The notes: generated by a model not told the origin, from the letters alone. DNA of 64,000 bases from Heterohyrax brucei (GCA_028571685.1 CM053148.1:91410001-91474000); one strand, 5' to 3'; shown: positions 1-10,610, counted from the stretch's first letter. Program-made: numbers and translations.

Positions 1-794
1 GACGGTGTGTCACATCAGAATTCCTGAACAGATGAGTGAGTGCACAGCAGATGGAGAAAACGCACAGCCTATAGCCATCCTCATACATGAGTTGTTATGT
101 TTGCTCATTCTCTAGGCAAACAGGGCCAAAAAAGATAATTTCAGTTTTCCCAGCAACAGCTAAAGGGAAAGCAAAACAAGGACAAAAAAAAAAAAAAAAA
201 AAACAAAAAAAACAGAACAACCAAAACTAAACCTGTTACTGCTGAGTTTATTATGTCTCATAGTAACCCTGCAATAACCCTAAATAATAGATTAGTTATA
301 GCAGTTACATTTACTTTAACAAGGTAAAAATTAGCTCTGTTGACAGAAGGCTTAAGAACTATGCAGAAAATGTTTATTCAGAAAATTGTGTGAGAAAACT
401 CCTGAATAAAAGAGCTTAACTGAAATTTATATAAAAACAAACAATTTTGCTGGAATGTTAGGTTCCAGATCTGTTAAGAACAGCAACTCATTGATTGCGA
501 CAGCTTAAAATAAACTGAACTGCAAATGTGCTAGAACATTCTTCTGTCATAATATGATCTGGGACATCAATATGAGCAGCAGTAAATGAGAATGTGTGAA
601 GCCAGGGGGCACAGGGCATCTGAGCCATCTGCATACTTTCTGCAGTACAACTCCATTTAAATCGCCAAAGTTCTGTAACACTAAACAAAAAAAGAACTCA
701 TAGAGTAAAACTTAAGGCATGCCTCCAGGGCACACACAATGAACTGTTTAGCTCACTCTTTTGTCACTATCTGGCTCAGACTTCTACTGCCATC
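1..794. other. Unannotated AT-rich stretch
   Basis: No gene or repeat family is recognised here. There is an A-rich run at about 183-213, which could be the tail of an old retroposon, but no element body could be assigned upstream of it. The frames seen are short and look like chance. Confidence 0.5.
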
Positions 795-840
795 CTCTCA
801 ATCCTTGCCATGATTGATCTTGTTACTGCCTTTGGTTTGC

Positions 841-898
841 CTCGTTGAAGGTTTTCCTTTTTTTTTTCTCGTTGAAGGTTTTCCTTTTTTTTTTTTTT
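841..898. repeat. 27-bp tandem duplication inside the RTE
   Basis: The unit ctcgttgaaggttttcc followed by a T run occurs twice in tandem (841-867 and 868-898). It sits near the 3' end of the antisense RTE copy. Replication slippage on the T run is the simplest explanation. Confidence 0.85.
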
Positions 899-1367
899 AA
901 CTGATGCTCTACTTTACCAAGCATGATGTCATTGTCCATCAATTAGTTCCCCCCTGTGACATGTCCGAAGCGCGCGAAGTGAAATGAAGTCTTGCCAGCC
1001 TCACTTACAAGGAGCATTCTGGCTGTACTTCTTCCAAGATATATTTGTTGGTTCTTCTTTCCACCCAAGATGTCACTCATTTTCTTATGTGTCAATTCTT
1101 CTTTGGTCTTCTGTTTCCGTTGCCCAGTCTTGTCATGCATATTAGATGATTGAAAAGATGATGACTTACTTCGGGGACATCGTAATCATCAGAGTGACAT
1201 CTTTGTAGTTTTTAACACTTTAAAGAGATATTCTGCCTCAGATTTTCCCGATGCAGTATATCCTTTGATTTTTGGCTACTGCTTACATGGTTGACTATTG
1301 ATCCAGGAAGAGTGGAATCCTGGACAACTTCAGATTCTTCATCACTTATAATAATTTTGACTCCTAA

Positions 1368-1607
1368 TCAAATTGCAAGGGTTTCTGTTTTCTTTATATT
1401 CTGGTTTAATTCCTGCTGAAGACTATATTCTTTTAATTTTGTTAATCTGTGATTAAAATCTTCTTCAGTTTCTGCAGATAAGGTTGTAGTATCTGCACAT
1501 CTTGCTTTGCTAATGAGTCTGCCTCCAATTTGGATTGCTTGTTCTTCATAAACCACCCCTTCTCCGATTTTTTCAACATGCATATCGAATAAGATGAAAG
1601 AATGCAA
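1368..1607 (-). pseudogene. RTE reverse transcriptase fragment, catalytic motif broken
   Basis: A 79-codon open frame covers part of the RTE reverse transcriptase palm. It reads GGRLISKARCADTTTL where the family normally has a YADD-type box followed by TTL. Both the aromatic residue and the second Asp are replaced (CADT), so this copy could not catalyse DNA synthesis. The frame breaks on both sides, and related sequence continues in other frames. It is a relic, not a gene. Confidence 0.8.
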
Positions 1608-1890
1608 CTCTGCTGCACACCTTGTTTCCCAAATTTTAAATCACACAACATCCTCTTGTCATGTCATTAGGACTACTTTTCGATCTAGGTACAGTTCCAT
1701 ATAAGCACAATTAGGTGTTCTAGAATCCACACTCTTTGCAGTGTCATCCATAAAATGGATGACCTAGTTGATAGCTGAGATGGAGATGGCATGATACACA
1801 GCGTCATAGCAATACATGAGCCACCAGAGACAGAGAAAATGACAAGTGGGTGGTCGTTTAGCAAGTCACTTATTCTCAGAGAAGCAAACA

Positions 1891-3261
1891 TGACTAATTA
1901 AACCCCATCTTTGTGGCAGACACGTAGATACACAACTTTATATCTTCAGCTCCTGCATGTTACAAGTTCCTGTGCTCATTAAAGAAATAAACTAACACAA
2001 GCAGAAAGAAGCATATAACTTACAATTTTTATGTAATTTCCCTAAGCGGAACTATTTTATGAATCTTTTTAAATAGAAAAGCTGTGAGGATTACACAGAT
2101 TTTGTTTCTAAGCAAAGATCCTCCCTCTACTATTTATTCTCTGATCTGACAGAGAATCTAATAGCCTAACCATGATTCAGTTTTGCTTTTTTAATGACAG
2201 TGCCCCTATTTTATATGAGATATCAATTTATTAGGAAAAGTAGTTCATTTTTGAGTATTTCTGTCCCTCTTCAGGTGAATAATGAAAAATAGAAGAAACA
2301 TAGCTTGAGATTATTTCTAGGAAATATTTGGAAAAGGGCTGACTCAGTTCAGTGATTATAGCCCTTTGCTCCTGAATCATTCCCTTCTCCCTGCTCTGTT
2401 CCCAACTACTTGACCTCAGAATAGAAGTCAGCAGCTCCATTACCCACTATTTAACCTTCTGGAAGGAAGGCAAACACTACCAGTGATGAAATAGACAGAA
2501 TCGAGGAGACTGTGTCCTTGATGATGTGATGGAGCGGCATTACTAGACCTAGACAGTCTATACTTCATTTAAGTAAGAAAGATCAAACTTCTATTTAACC
2601 TACAAGAGTTGCATCTTTAATTTTAATAGCCTATAAAGAAAGTTGTTGCTTATATATAGGCATATTTCCATGGGTAAGATGAGGTTGCCTTATGATGAGA
2701 TGTGGGATTAATCGAACTATTAAATCATAAAAAATGAGCATAAATGATAAATAACCAGATTGAAATGGGAGTGATGATTGCAACTACTGACACAAGAAAC
2801 CCTTGATTTTTCTAAATGTGGACTAGATTTTTCCTTTAACCTACCTGAAAACTGAAAAATGGGTATGAAATTTCATTATTTAAGTAAAAAATAGATATAT
2901 TTCAGAATCAGAAAGAAAATTTACTATAAAAAAAGATCCTGATAGTACCACTAACATAAGACACTCTATTTTATAACCTGCTATAATGAATCAGTACTGT
3001 GCTAATCGTTTTACACCTGATTAAATTTTCGTGTAAGTTCTGAGAAGATTGTTTTCTTTCTTGTATTTCACTCTTGACAAAGAGAGTAAAAAACAGTTTT
3101 CTATACTTGAAATAAAAGTGCTTGTTTGCAGATAATTTTATTATTATTGATGTTAGGTTGTTGTTTATTTGTTTCTTGTTCTCTAGCTGAGCCTGGTTTC
3201 CTTTATTTGAAAATGGGGTGATTCGATTCCTACCTGTTTATCCTTTTCATTGCTATCTTTT
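1891..3261. other. Unannotated AT-rich stretch
   Basis: No gene, RNA gene or transposon was recognised on either strand. Open frames are at most about 70 codons and carry no motif. Confidence 0.5.
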
Positions 3262-3796
3262 CTCATGTTAATTTTTTTTGATGGCACATGTTTTCAGTGT
3301 TAGAATGAATGCTTACTAATGAAGTTTGTTTAAATTTTGGATTGAGCAGGTGATTTGGGGTGGTGGTATAATGGTTGAGAGCTATGTCTATTAACCAAAA
3401 GGTCGACAGTTCGAATCCATCAGGTGTTCCTTGGGAACCCTATGGAGCAGTTCTACTCTGTCTTATAGGGTCTCTATGAGTCAGAATTGCCTCAATGTCA
3501 GTGGGTTGGGTTTTGGTTAATGTGGCTTTTGAGAAATATAATCTGGTAGGTCATACAAGCCACCAGTGAGTTGAGTGGTACTGTGACACCCCCAGTCTAT
3601 AATAACAGTATACCAGTGACAGCTATATAAGTAATTTGTTGTGGATGCCTCTCCTTTAGGTTACATGGGGAATCTCTGGTTCTCCAAATACAAGACAGAA
3701 AAAGCAAACAAACCCATCAGGGCTCCCCATGTATCACAGGAAAGCCGTAATTATACTGGCAAGCTTTATCTTGCAGAAATAAAGGAAAACAGGCAG
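3262..3796 (+). repeat. Direct duplication, copy A
   Basis: This block matches 10352-10895 in the same orientation along its whole length, at about 90% by eye. The match covers non-repeat sequence on both sides of a SINE and the SINE itself. It begins near a T-rich stretch and ends in gaaataaaggaaaacaggca (partner: gaaataaaggaaaaacagac). Because the SINE occupies the same site in both copies, the duplication is younger than the SINE insertion. The alternative is a longer unrecognised interspersed repeat that carries the SINE. Confidence 0.85.
3357..3517 (+). mobile_element. AfroSINE, sense, inside duplication copy A
   Basis: A tRNA-derived SINE. It has a degenerate A box, a B-box-like segment (agttcgaatccatc), the standard body, and an end reading gtgggttgggttttgg. 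The first few bases of the head are missing compared with the sister copy at 10449. Confidence 0.92.
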
Positions 3797-3842
3797 AAAT
3801 TTTTAAAACAGGTGCAAGCAACCATCACCTGATAGAACGAGC

Positions 3843-4026
3843 AACCTACAGAACCATGAGGTTCCAGCTCCGTCTGCTGAGCTTCACACATTTCAAAATT
3901 TTGAAAGGGACCCACCTTGATGCTAAGTGTGTTACCAAACCCAACCCAACTCAACCCACTGCCATCAAGTCGATTCTGACTCATAGCGACCCTATAGGAC
4001 AGAGTAGAACTGCCCCATAGAGTTTC
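3843..4026 (+). repeat. Perfect 184-bp inverted repeat, left arm
   Basis: Base for base, this is the reverse complement of 4644-4827, with no mismatch found over 184 positions. The spacer is 617 bp. The arm combines about 92 bp of non-SINE sequence with the 3' half of an antisense AfroSINE. Other repeats in the window differ from their relatives by 10% or more, so these arms are either very young or have been homogenised. Confidence 0.95.
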
Positions 4027-4099
4027 TCAGGAGAGCCTAGTGGATTTGCACTGCTGACCTGGTTAGCGACTGCAGCACTTCACCACTATGCTACCTTGG
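3935..4099 (-). mobile_element. AfroSINE, antisense
   Basis: A full-length antisense SINE, from the GT-rich end (here ccaaacccaacccaact) to the head (accactatgctaccttgg). Its 3' half forms part of the left arm of the perfect inverted repeat, so the duplication broke within the SINE. Confidence 0.92.
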
Positions 4100-4173
4100 A
4101 AACTCTATAGAGTGATTCTGCTCCATCCTGTAGGGTCACTATGAGTCAGAATAGACTTGATGGCAGTGGATTT
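4098..4173 (+). mobile_element. AfroSINE 3'-half fragment, sense
   Basis: The fragment starts at aaactctatagagtgattct and ends at tggcagtggattt. It abuts the head of the antisense copy before it, so the two lie head to tail in inverted orientation. It starts at almost the same SINE position as the right arm at 4644, which suggests a favoured breakpoint. Confidence 0.85.
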
Positions 4174-4643
4174 GAATGCATTAGAACCAGAGTAGTGCTT
4201 TAGCTCTGATCCAGAGGCGTAAAAGATGGTTGGTATACCATTAACCCAAAGGTAATAAAATAATTATACAGTGATGTGGGTTAAAAGACTTCGTGAGAGG
4301 ATCAGTAAATTATGTCACATATTGCAGGTCTGTATATTTTAGTTATTTTTGTTTTTATTATCATGATTATTTATATCACTGGGGCATTTTGTGTCAGAGT
4401 TTACTGTCTTTCTTTCATGCCAAACCAGCAAGGGCTCAGATTTTCAGCACAGAAGCAGAATATTCTAAGTATGCATTTTTTATTTTTTTTCATTTTAAAT
4501 CTTTTTCAGTTTTAAGGGTTGTTATTTTACATCATTTATGTAGACTTGTTATCATTCTTAAATGTTTCTCCAATGATGTATATGTACATTATATGAAATA
4601 TGTAGGACTAGTATTAGCAATATTTCACAAAGACCTAAGAACT

Positions 4644-4827
4644 GAAACTCTATGGGGCAGTTCTACTCTGTCCTATAGGGTCGCTATGAGTCAGAATCGA
4701 CTTGATGGCAGTGGGTTGAGTTGGGTTGGGTTTGGTAACACACTTAGCATCAAGGTGGGTCCCTTTCAAAATTTTGAAATGTGTGAAGCTCAGCAGACGG
4801 AGCTGGAACCTCATGGTTCTGTAGGTT
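4644..4827 (+). repeat. Perfect 184-bp inverted repeat, right arm
   Basis: This is the inverted copy of 3843-4026. It begins inside the SINE body (gaaactctatggggcag), continues through the SINE 3' end to about 4735, and then carries the same 92 bp of flank in reverse order. No poly-A tract or target duplication was seen at its end, so an ordinary retrotransposed 3' transduction is not supported. The longest open frame of the window (194 codons from 4293) runs through it and is a by-product. Confidence 0.95.
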
Positions 4828-4860
4828 CTTGGCATTTTAAGCATAACTGTCACAGATATA

Positions 4861-5426
4861 CGAGGACTGTAAATTAAGTTTGTGAACTCATGCTAGAGAA
4901 AATGCTACATACCTCATTGCTGAATATCACTAGGGTCACCTTCCAGTCCCTGCTCTTGGGAAGCAATGTACCGATCCTTACGCCTAGTCTACCCTTTAAA
5001 GCCATTTTGGAACTCGTTTTTCTGGAATGGCCATTAGAGCTGTTGTTGTATTAACTACCCTTACTGTCTTGAATGCCATCCAGATGTTTTCCTTTCAATA
5101 TTTGCTTTATCTTTGGGTAAACAAAAAAAAAATCACTGGAGATCAGATCAGTTGAGCAGGAGGATCTTCCAATACAGTTATTTATTTACTGGAGAAAAAC
5201 TCCCTTACAGACAACTATACAGTTAAGTTCTCGAACTTGCCACTGTGCCACCATGCACTATGGTATACCAGAAAGAGTTCTAAAATTGCTTTGAAGGGTG
5301 GGCTAGGTGCTGGCTTTGGTGCATAGCTTCCCAAGGGGAGTACTTCGGAGGTGTTAGTAGTGATAATCCGCTGTGAGGTACGTAGCACTTACAACAGTTA
5401 AGTTCGCTGACTTAATTGTCAGACCT
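4861..5426. mobile_element. Foldback mariner-derived element, copy 1
   Basis: About 566 bp, flanked by TA (4859-4860 and 5427-5428). The left end (cgaggactgtaaattaagtt) and right end (cttaattgtcagacct) are inverted copies, and the similarity extends about 180 bp inward. Between the arms lies a transposase C-terminal coding segment in antisense, plus an internal piece resembling the mariner 5' terminal repeat (about 5215-5265). It has no usable open frame and is non-autonomous. Confidence 0.85.
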
Positions 5427-6562
5427 TAAATAGGTAAATTTGTTTTCCCCTTTCTGTTGATACAGTGCAACTGTATACCATTAAAATCATGAAAAGACAT
5501 GAATCTAATGTCGACAAACTATTTCTGATAAGACAATAATATTAAATGCATTTCTTGTCTTTTCATATCTCTGATTTCTCTAAGAGATATTCTAGCTCAT
5601 TTTATGTAGCTCTTATTGTAGTCCTTTTCAGTGTTATGACCTCTCAAATACTAATGCATCATTTATCAAAACACTTTCCAAAATGATATGCTTTTGAAAA
5701 TAAAAGTATATTCCTAAAGTTCGTGAACTATTTGTAAGCAGAGTAGTTCATAACATTGATGAATGATTCTTGGAAGTGATTTTTGATTGCATCTCATTGT
5801 TCATTGACCAAAACAACCTGTAAAATTGAGTAAATTGTATCATTTACCCAGCTGATGAATTGAAGCTGATTTTTTTTTCCTGCCTTCATGATCATTCTTC
5901 TTGTATCTTTGTACTCAGCGTTAAGAATGATAAGGTTAAATGACTTAGCCACTGGAAAGGTTAGCAGTCACTCCCTAGTGGCAGGTAAGTTCATTCTACC
6001 ACATTCCACAAATTTACCCGGTTATAGTTAAACAAAGTGTATGGTTTAAATGCAACTATTCAAGAAATATGCTTGTGTTTAAAAAAAATAAAAATAAAAG
6101 CCTAAGAAGTGATGTTGGCAAAGGATGAAAAAGTCTTCACTCTTTTGTAAGATTTTGCAAGATTTTTTCAAATCTAAAGCAATATTTAATATCAGTAGCC
6201 AGACAGAAACTCAAAATAGTCTCAAGATGAAGTAATTCATGTCACCATTTCCCTGTCTTTTTCTTTTTTTAATAAATATTTTCAAAGACATAGTACTGCT
6301 TTTGAGAAGATTTCTGGAGAAAATAAACCAAATAAATTGAGTTATTTACTATCCAAAGATAGTAAATGCAGTTATTTACTATCCAAAGATAGCTCTTTGT
6401 ATTTGTTGGTCAGGCAGTGTTTATAGGCAGTTTTAACAGACTTTGGGAAAAGAGGGGAGTGGGGGGAGGAATTAGGTGACTGGTATTGCAAGAAAAGATA
6501 AGTTTCAGCAGTTCCCATGACTTTTAAAATTCATAACTGTATATAAACAGTGCATTAAATCT
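5427..6562. other. Unannotated stretch
   Basis: No gene or transposon was recognised. It contains a short tandem duplication at 6340 and several A or T runs. Confidence 0.5.
6340..6392. repeat. 30-bp period tandem duplication
   Basis: agttatttactatccaaaga occurs at 6340 and again at 6370, with taaatgc between the units. It is a simple local duplication. Confidence 0.9.
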
Positions 6563-6640
6563 GTCACTGCCCAATCAGTTCCAATTTATAGCGACCCTCT
6601 AGGACAGAGTAGAACTCCCTGCAGGATTTCCATTCCGAGG
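6563..6640 (-). mobile_element. AfroSINE 3'-half fragment, antisense
   Basis: A truncated antisense piece (from tgtcactgcccaatcagttc to about the middle of the body). It abuts a nearly full sense copy, forming a head-to-head pair. Confidence 0.8.
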
Positions 6641-6787
6641 ACACGTGGTATGGCAGTGTTGCAGAGTGGGGCTGCTGAATAAAAGATTGGCAGATAGAAT
6701 CCACCAGCCAGTTCTTGGAAGCTCTTTGGGGCTGTTATGTCTTGTCCTGTAGTGTTGTTATGAGTCAGAATTGACCCAGTGACAACT
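6641..6787 (+). mobile_element. AfroSINE, sense, diverged
   Basis: The head is degenerate (gtggtatggcagtgttgcag). The body and end (gttatgagtcagaattgacc) are recognisable. It forms an inverted pair with the fragment before it. Confidence 0.8.
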
Positions 6788-7057
6788 TTTTTAAAAATCT
6801 GATTTAATGTCATGAAAGTAAACAAGTGAGACCCCATAGAGGTTGAGGCTTGGAATCAGCATGATGTCATTTTGCAGTAATCTGTTGGCCACAGGAAAAC
6901 CCAGCATAATCCATACACAAAGGAGAGAATGAGGAACTCCAGTTCTTGATGAGAGATGCTTCAGAGACACATTTCAAAGGGCATTACTGTAGAGATGGGT
7001 AAAGATGGAACACTTTGTGTTTGTAAGCTTATGATAAGGAGGCGGCTTATGATAAGG

Positions 7058-7215
7058 CCTATGGTAAGGTATAGCAGCTAAGAGCTATGGCTGTTAACTG
7101 AAAGGTTGGAAGGTTGGTGGTTTGAGTCCACCAAGCGATCCTTGAAAACCCCATCTGCCAGTTCTCCTCTGCCCTATAGGGCTGCTATGAATTGGAATCA
7201 ACCTAATGGCAACAT
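7058..7215 (+). mobile_element. AfroSINE, sense, diverged
   Basis: From ggtatagcagctaagagcta to gaattggaatcaacctaatg. It contains a small tandem duplication (aaggttgg twice) just before the B-box region. Confidence 0.85.
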
Positions 7216-7375
7216 TTTAGAGGCCTTTAGCATTACCATGAGTTAGAAATGATTCAAGGACAATGGGTTTGGTTTTGATTTAAACATGACTTGATAAAAT
7301 GAAATCCTTTCTAAGTGTTCACTCTGTCTCAATCAATGTGCAAAGATTGGTGGACAAATGTGGTAGACATAACAC

Positions 7376-7418
7376 GTGTGCATGCACACACGCGCGCACA
7401 CACACGCACGCACGCACA
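7376..7418. repeat. (CA)n/(CG)n microsatellite
   Basis: Alternating purine-pyrimidine tract with CA, CG and GCAC units. Confidence 0.9.
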
Positions 7419-7570
7419 GAGCTACAATGATGTAATGATATACTTTGTCCTCACTTGCCTTGGCTTGTAGAATTGATCTGGAGACATAAATCAGATAACT
7501 GGGAAAAAACAAATACATGATGTCAAACATGATAAGGTCAGTGAAGAAGTAGTCTGCGGTTCTAGGAGAA

Positions 7571-8151
7571 TGCAAAGCCTGACAGTGAAGTCCATGAACT
7601 TAATTGTTCTAAGTGCTGCATTCCTCGTTGCTGACTATCACTGTGATCAACTTTGAAAGTACTCCCTTGGGAAGCTAAACACTGATGCCAGCACCTACTC
7701 TATCCTTCAAAACAGTTTTGGAACTATTTCTGGAATGGCCATTGCCCACTGTGGTATGGTGGCAAGTTCACAAATTTAAGTGTATAGTTGTCTGTGAGGG
7801 AGTCTTTAAGCAGTAAACAACAAACAAACAAAAACTGTTTGGGAGCACACTCCCTACTCACTTGATCTGGTCCCCAAGGCCTTTTTTCTTTACCTGGAGA
7901 TAAAGGAAATTTTGAAAGAAAAACATTTGGATGACATTCAGGACATCAAAGGTAATAATGGTGACAGCTCTGATGGTTATTCCAGAAAAAAGACTTCCAA
8001 AATAGCTTTGAAGGGTGGACTAGGTGCTGGCATTGATTGATGCATAGCTTCCTAACTGGAGTACTTCGAAGGTGACCCTAGTGATAGTCAGCAGTGAGGC
8101 ATGTGGCACTTTTTCTAGGATGACTCCATGAACTTAAGTTGTCAGTCCTCA
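7571..8151. mobile_element. Foldback mariner-derived element, copy 2
   Basis: About 580 bp. The right end is followed by TA (8152-8153); the left site is mutated. Here the transposase tail lies in sense: about 7840-8030 reads a PPYS-like then DFFLYLEIKE-like tail of a mariner transposase. An inverted copy of the 3' end forms the left arm. An internal 5'-terminal-repeat-like piece lies near 7755-7790 (gtggcaagttcacaaattta). Confidence 0.85.
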
Positions 8152-8639
8152 TATGATTAAAAGTGTTGTAATCTCGTTGATGTGGTGTCAAGAGGGGCTC
8201 TCTAAGAGTATGGCAGTTAGGTGGTGTTAGAAGTCAGAGAAGAAGCCTTTGTGGGCTGGACTGAAATCTTTGTCATTCTTCGGCATAAGATTGAAAGCAA
8301 AAGCCATGTACGTGTCAGAATCCTGCCTTAGATTGAGAGAAGACTAGAACCTAGGGTAAAGCTATTAAAAATGATACTGTTACATGGAATGGAGTAGAAT
8401 TTTCAAGTTCATACGAAAGTTTCCTCTTAAGTGGGTAAAAAATAAACAGAAGCATGAAAACTTGAATGGAAGTATAGTTAGTTATCACCTTCATATTATA
8501 GATGCAACTGAAAAAACACTGAGAAGTTCTAAAGCAGTAGATACTCTTTGGCAGTTGAGTGCAGAAATTTCTTTTTTTAGTAATTTTGAATTTCGAAGGA
8601 TAGGAAAGTGTGACACAAACCAGTTTCGTGGATCCAGAA

Positions 8640-8711
8640 GTGTGTGTGAATATGTGTGTGTGTGTGTATTTGTGTACGTGTGTGTGTGTGTGTCTGTGTG
8701 TCTGTGTGTAT
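8640..8711. repeat. (TG)n microsatellite
   Basis: Interrupted TG repeat. It creates the Val/Cys-rich and His/Thr-rich open frames around it on both strands. Confidence 0.95.
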
Positions 8712-8867
8712 CATTGCCAACAGGGCAACTGTGTCAATTTGATTTTTGGTCCTTGGTCTGTCATTTCCTGGAATACTAAGAATGAGATTTACTGGTTGCA
8801 TTTGAGTAACTTCTCAATCCTGGTGACCCTGTATGTGTCAGAGTAGAATTGTGCTCCAGGGAGTTTT

Positions 8868-9654
8868 TAAAATCTGTGACTTTTCACTGTTTTTGTCAAT
8901 GCAATTTCTAGCAAAGTGTTCAGATAGAATCCATGCTGTCATTACTAGAGTTGTCTGTGTACAATGCTACCTAAGTGGGTGATGGATTATTTATAATGAG
9001 AAGTTTACTTGAAGAAGACTGACAATATATTTGACTTGTAAGTGATTTTTAGTAATCACTATTTCTTAAGCATGAATAGCTATTATAAACTGTAAACTGA
9101 AATCACTGAGTAGATTTTCAAAGTACAATAATTTGCTCATGGTGTATTTTATTTCTACATAAGATAATTTAGATAGAATAAAGCATTATTTATCCCTGTT
9201 TCCTGAATGCTTTTTTATGTCAAAACTATATTATTTTTCCCTCACTTTCTTCTACAGCTTCTCAGAAAGAGTTCACACAAAAGAGAAGGGCTGTGTATAC
9301 ATTCTGTTATGCCTTGAAATCAGGTAAGGCAGCTACGTCAACTGTGTTCTTTGTAATGGCTGTATTTTCTTAAAAGTTTTTGATCCTTTACATGTCCATA
9401 TATATTGCAGAATGTGTTTGTCCTAGTCTACAGGAAAAAAAGAAAAACAAACTAGGATAGTGGTAAGAATTGAATTGAATTTATAGATCGATTTGGAGAC
9501 ATTGTACATCTAATGTAAGTGAAGCTCTGTTTAAGTTAGAACTGACTCAAGAACAGCAAATTTGGTTTTGGTTTAGAGCTCTGAAGTACGTTGCATCTGC
9601 TGATCAATGAACACAGTATATCTCTCGGTTAATCACGTCGTCTTTGTTTAATGT
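8868..9654. other. Mostly unannotated stretch with exon-like segment
   Basis: No transposon is recognised except a possible short SINE 3' tail near 9515-9560. It includes the exon-like segment listed separately. Confidence 0.45.
9258..9323 (+). other. Candidate 66-bp internal exon
   Basis: A pyrimidine-rich tract (tttttccctcactttcttct) ends in ACAG at 9257. The segment that follows ends in CAG at 9323 directly before gtaagg, so both splice signals are close to consensus. The length is a multiple of three. Two of the three frames are open through the segment: one reads FSERVHTKEKGCVYILLCLE, the other SQKEFTQKRRAVYTFCYALK. Neither is recognised. No flanking exon was found in the window, and a chance pair of splice-like sites in 64 kb is quite possible. 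Confidence 0.3.
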
Positions 9655-9806
9655 GTCTGATGGCACAGTGGTTAAGTGCTACGTCTGCTAATCAGAAGAT
9701 TGGCAGTTCAGTTCCACCAGGTGCTCCATGGAAACTTTATGAGCTGGTTCTACTTTGTCCTACAGGGTTCCTTAGAGTTGGAATCAACTCGATGGATATT
9801 TTTTAA
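9655..9806 (+). mobile_element. AfroSINE, sense
   Basis: From gtctgatggcacagtggtta to gaatcaactcgatggatatt, ending in a T run. The A-box region (tggcacagtgg) is well preserved; the B box is changed to gttcagttcc. Confidence 0.9.
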
Positions 9807-9956
9807 ATTAATATCAACAGTGTTTTATACAGATTGCTGTGTATTTAATTTTTTTATCAATTATTTAAAAAATTAGACTGTAGTGAGCTTTTTGTGGTTT
9901 TATTTAGGCTATTCAGCTTGGAGTTAGCTGAGATTCTTTTATTTGTAGGTTTATGT

Positions 9957-10350
9957 TGTTGTTGTTAGGTGCTGTTGAGTCTGTTCTGACTCATAGTGAT
10001 GCTATGAGAACAGAACAAACCACTGTCTGAATCATCTCCATCTTCACGATCATTTTTGTGTTTGAGTCCATCATTGCAGGCACTATGTCAGTCTATCTGG
10101 TTGAGGGTCTTTCTCTTTTTCGGCTACCCTCTACTAGGTATGGTGTCCTTGTCTAGGCACTGGTCCCTCTTGATAAAATGTCCAAAGTGAGCAAAACAAA
10201 GTCACATTGTCTTCACTCTTAAGGAACATCCTGGCTGTACGTCCTCTAAGACAGAATTGTTGTTCTTCTGGCCAATCTATGGCAAAGTTGATATTTTTCT
10301 CCAACACCGTAATTCGAAGACGTCAGTTCTTCTTTGGTCTTCTTTTTTCA
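9957..10350 (-). mobile_element. RTE 3' end, antisense
   Basis: Starts with (GTT)n, the antisense of the element's AAC-repeat tail. It then runs through the 3' UTR and the last part of the ORF to cttctttggtcttctttttt. It abuts duplication copy B, so its inner end may coincide with that breakpoint. Confidence 0.88.
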
Positions 10351-10448
10351 CCTTAATTTTATTTTTTTAATGGCACGTGTTTTCAGTGCTAGAATGAATG
10401 CTTACTAATTGAGTTTGTTTAAATTTTGGGTTAGTCATGTGATTTGGG

Positions 10449-10610
10449 GAACCCTGGTGGTGCAATGGTTGAGAGCTATGGCTACTAACCAAAAGGTCAG
10501 CAGTTCGAATCCATCAGATGTTCCTTGGGAGCCCTGTGGAGCAGTTCTGCTCTGTCCTATAGAGTCTCTATGAGTCAGAATGGCCTCGACAGCAGTGGGT
10601 TTGGTTTTGG
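10449..10610 (+). mobile_element. AfroSINE, sense, best preserved head
   Basis: Begins ggaaccctggtggtgcaatg and ends tttggttttgg. It is the copy with the best preserved internal promoter found in the window. Its position matches the SINE at 3357 in duplication copy A. Confidence 0.95.
10458..10512 (+). promoter_or_regulatory. RNA polymerase III A and B boxes of the SINE
   Basis: TGGTGCAATGG (10458-10468) fits the A-box consensus TRGYNNARNGG at every position. GTTCGAATCC (10503-10512) fits the B box. The spacing of about 35 bases is tRNA-like. Whether it is transcribed cannot be told from sequence. Confidence 0.7.

Larger units (their letters stand above)
795..1890 (-). mobile_element. RTE/BovB-type LINE, internally deleted, antisense
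   Basis: Read on the minus strand, this carries RTE reverse-transcriptase text in several frames. From about 900 to 1765 it follows the 3' half of the element (thumb region, then the RT core). At about 1765-1790 it jumps to sequence like the extreme 5' end of the element, as judged from the longer copy at 54685. The middle of the element is therefore missing. This may be a deletion in place, or a non-autonomous deleted family. The boundaries are approximate. Confidence 0.75.

Noticed and set aside
4644-4827. SINE 3' transduction as the source of the right arm
   Set aside because: No A-rich or SINE-type tail follows the transduced flank, and no target-site duplication was found.
4293-4877. 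194-codon plus-strand open frame, the longest in the window
   Set aside because: Its C-terminal third is the right arm of the inverted repeat and SINE sequence, and the rest is AT-rich with no motif.
8384-8779. 131-codon frame with Val/Cys repeats
   Set aside because: The repetitive part is a TG microsatellite read as codons; the rest is chance.
10449-10530. Possible tRNA gene (A and B boxes)
   Set aside because: The boxes belong to the tRNA-derived head of a SINE; no tRNA cloverleaf is completed.
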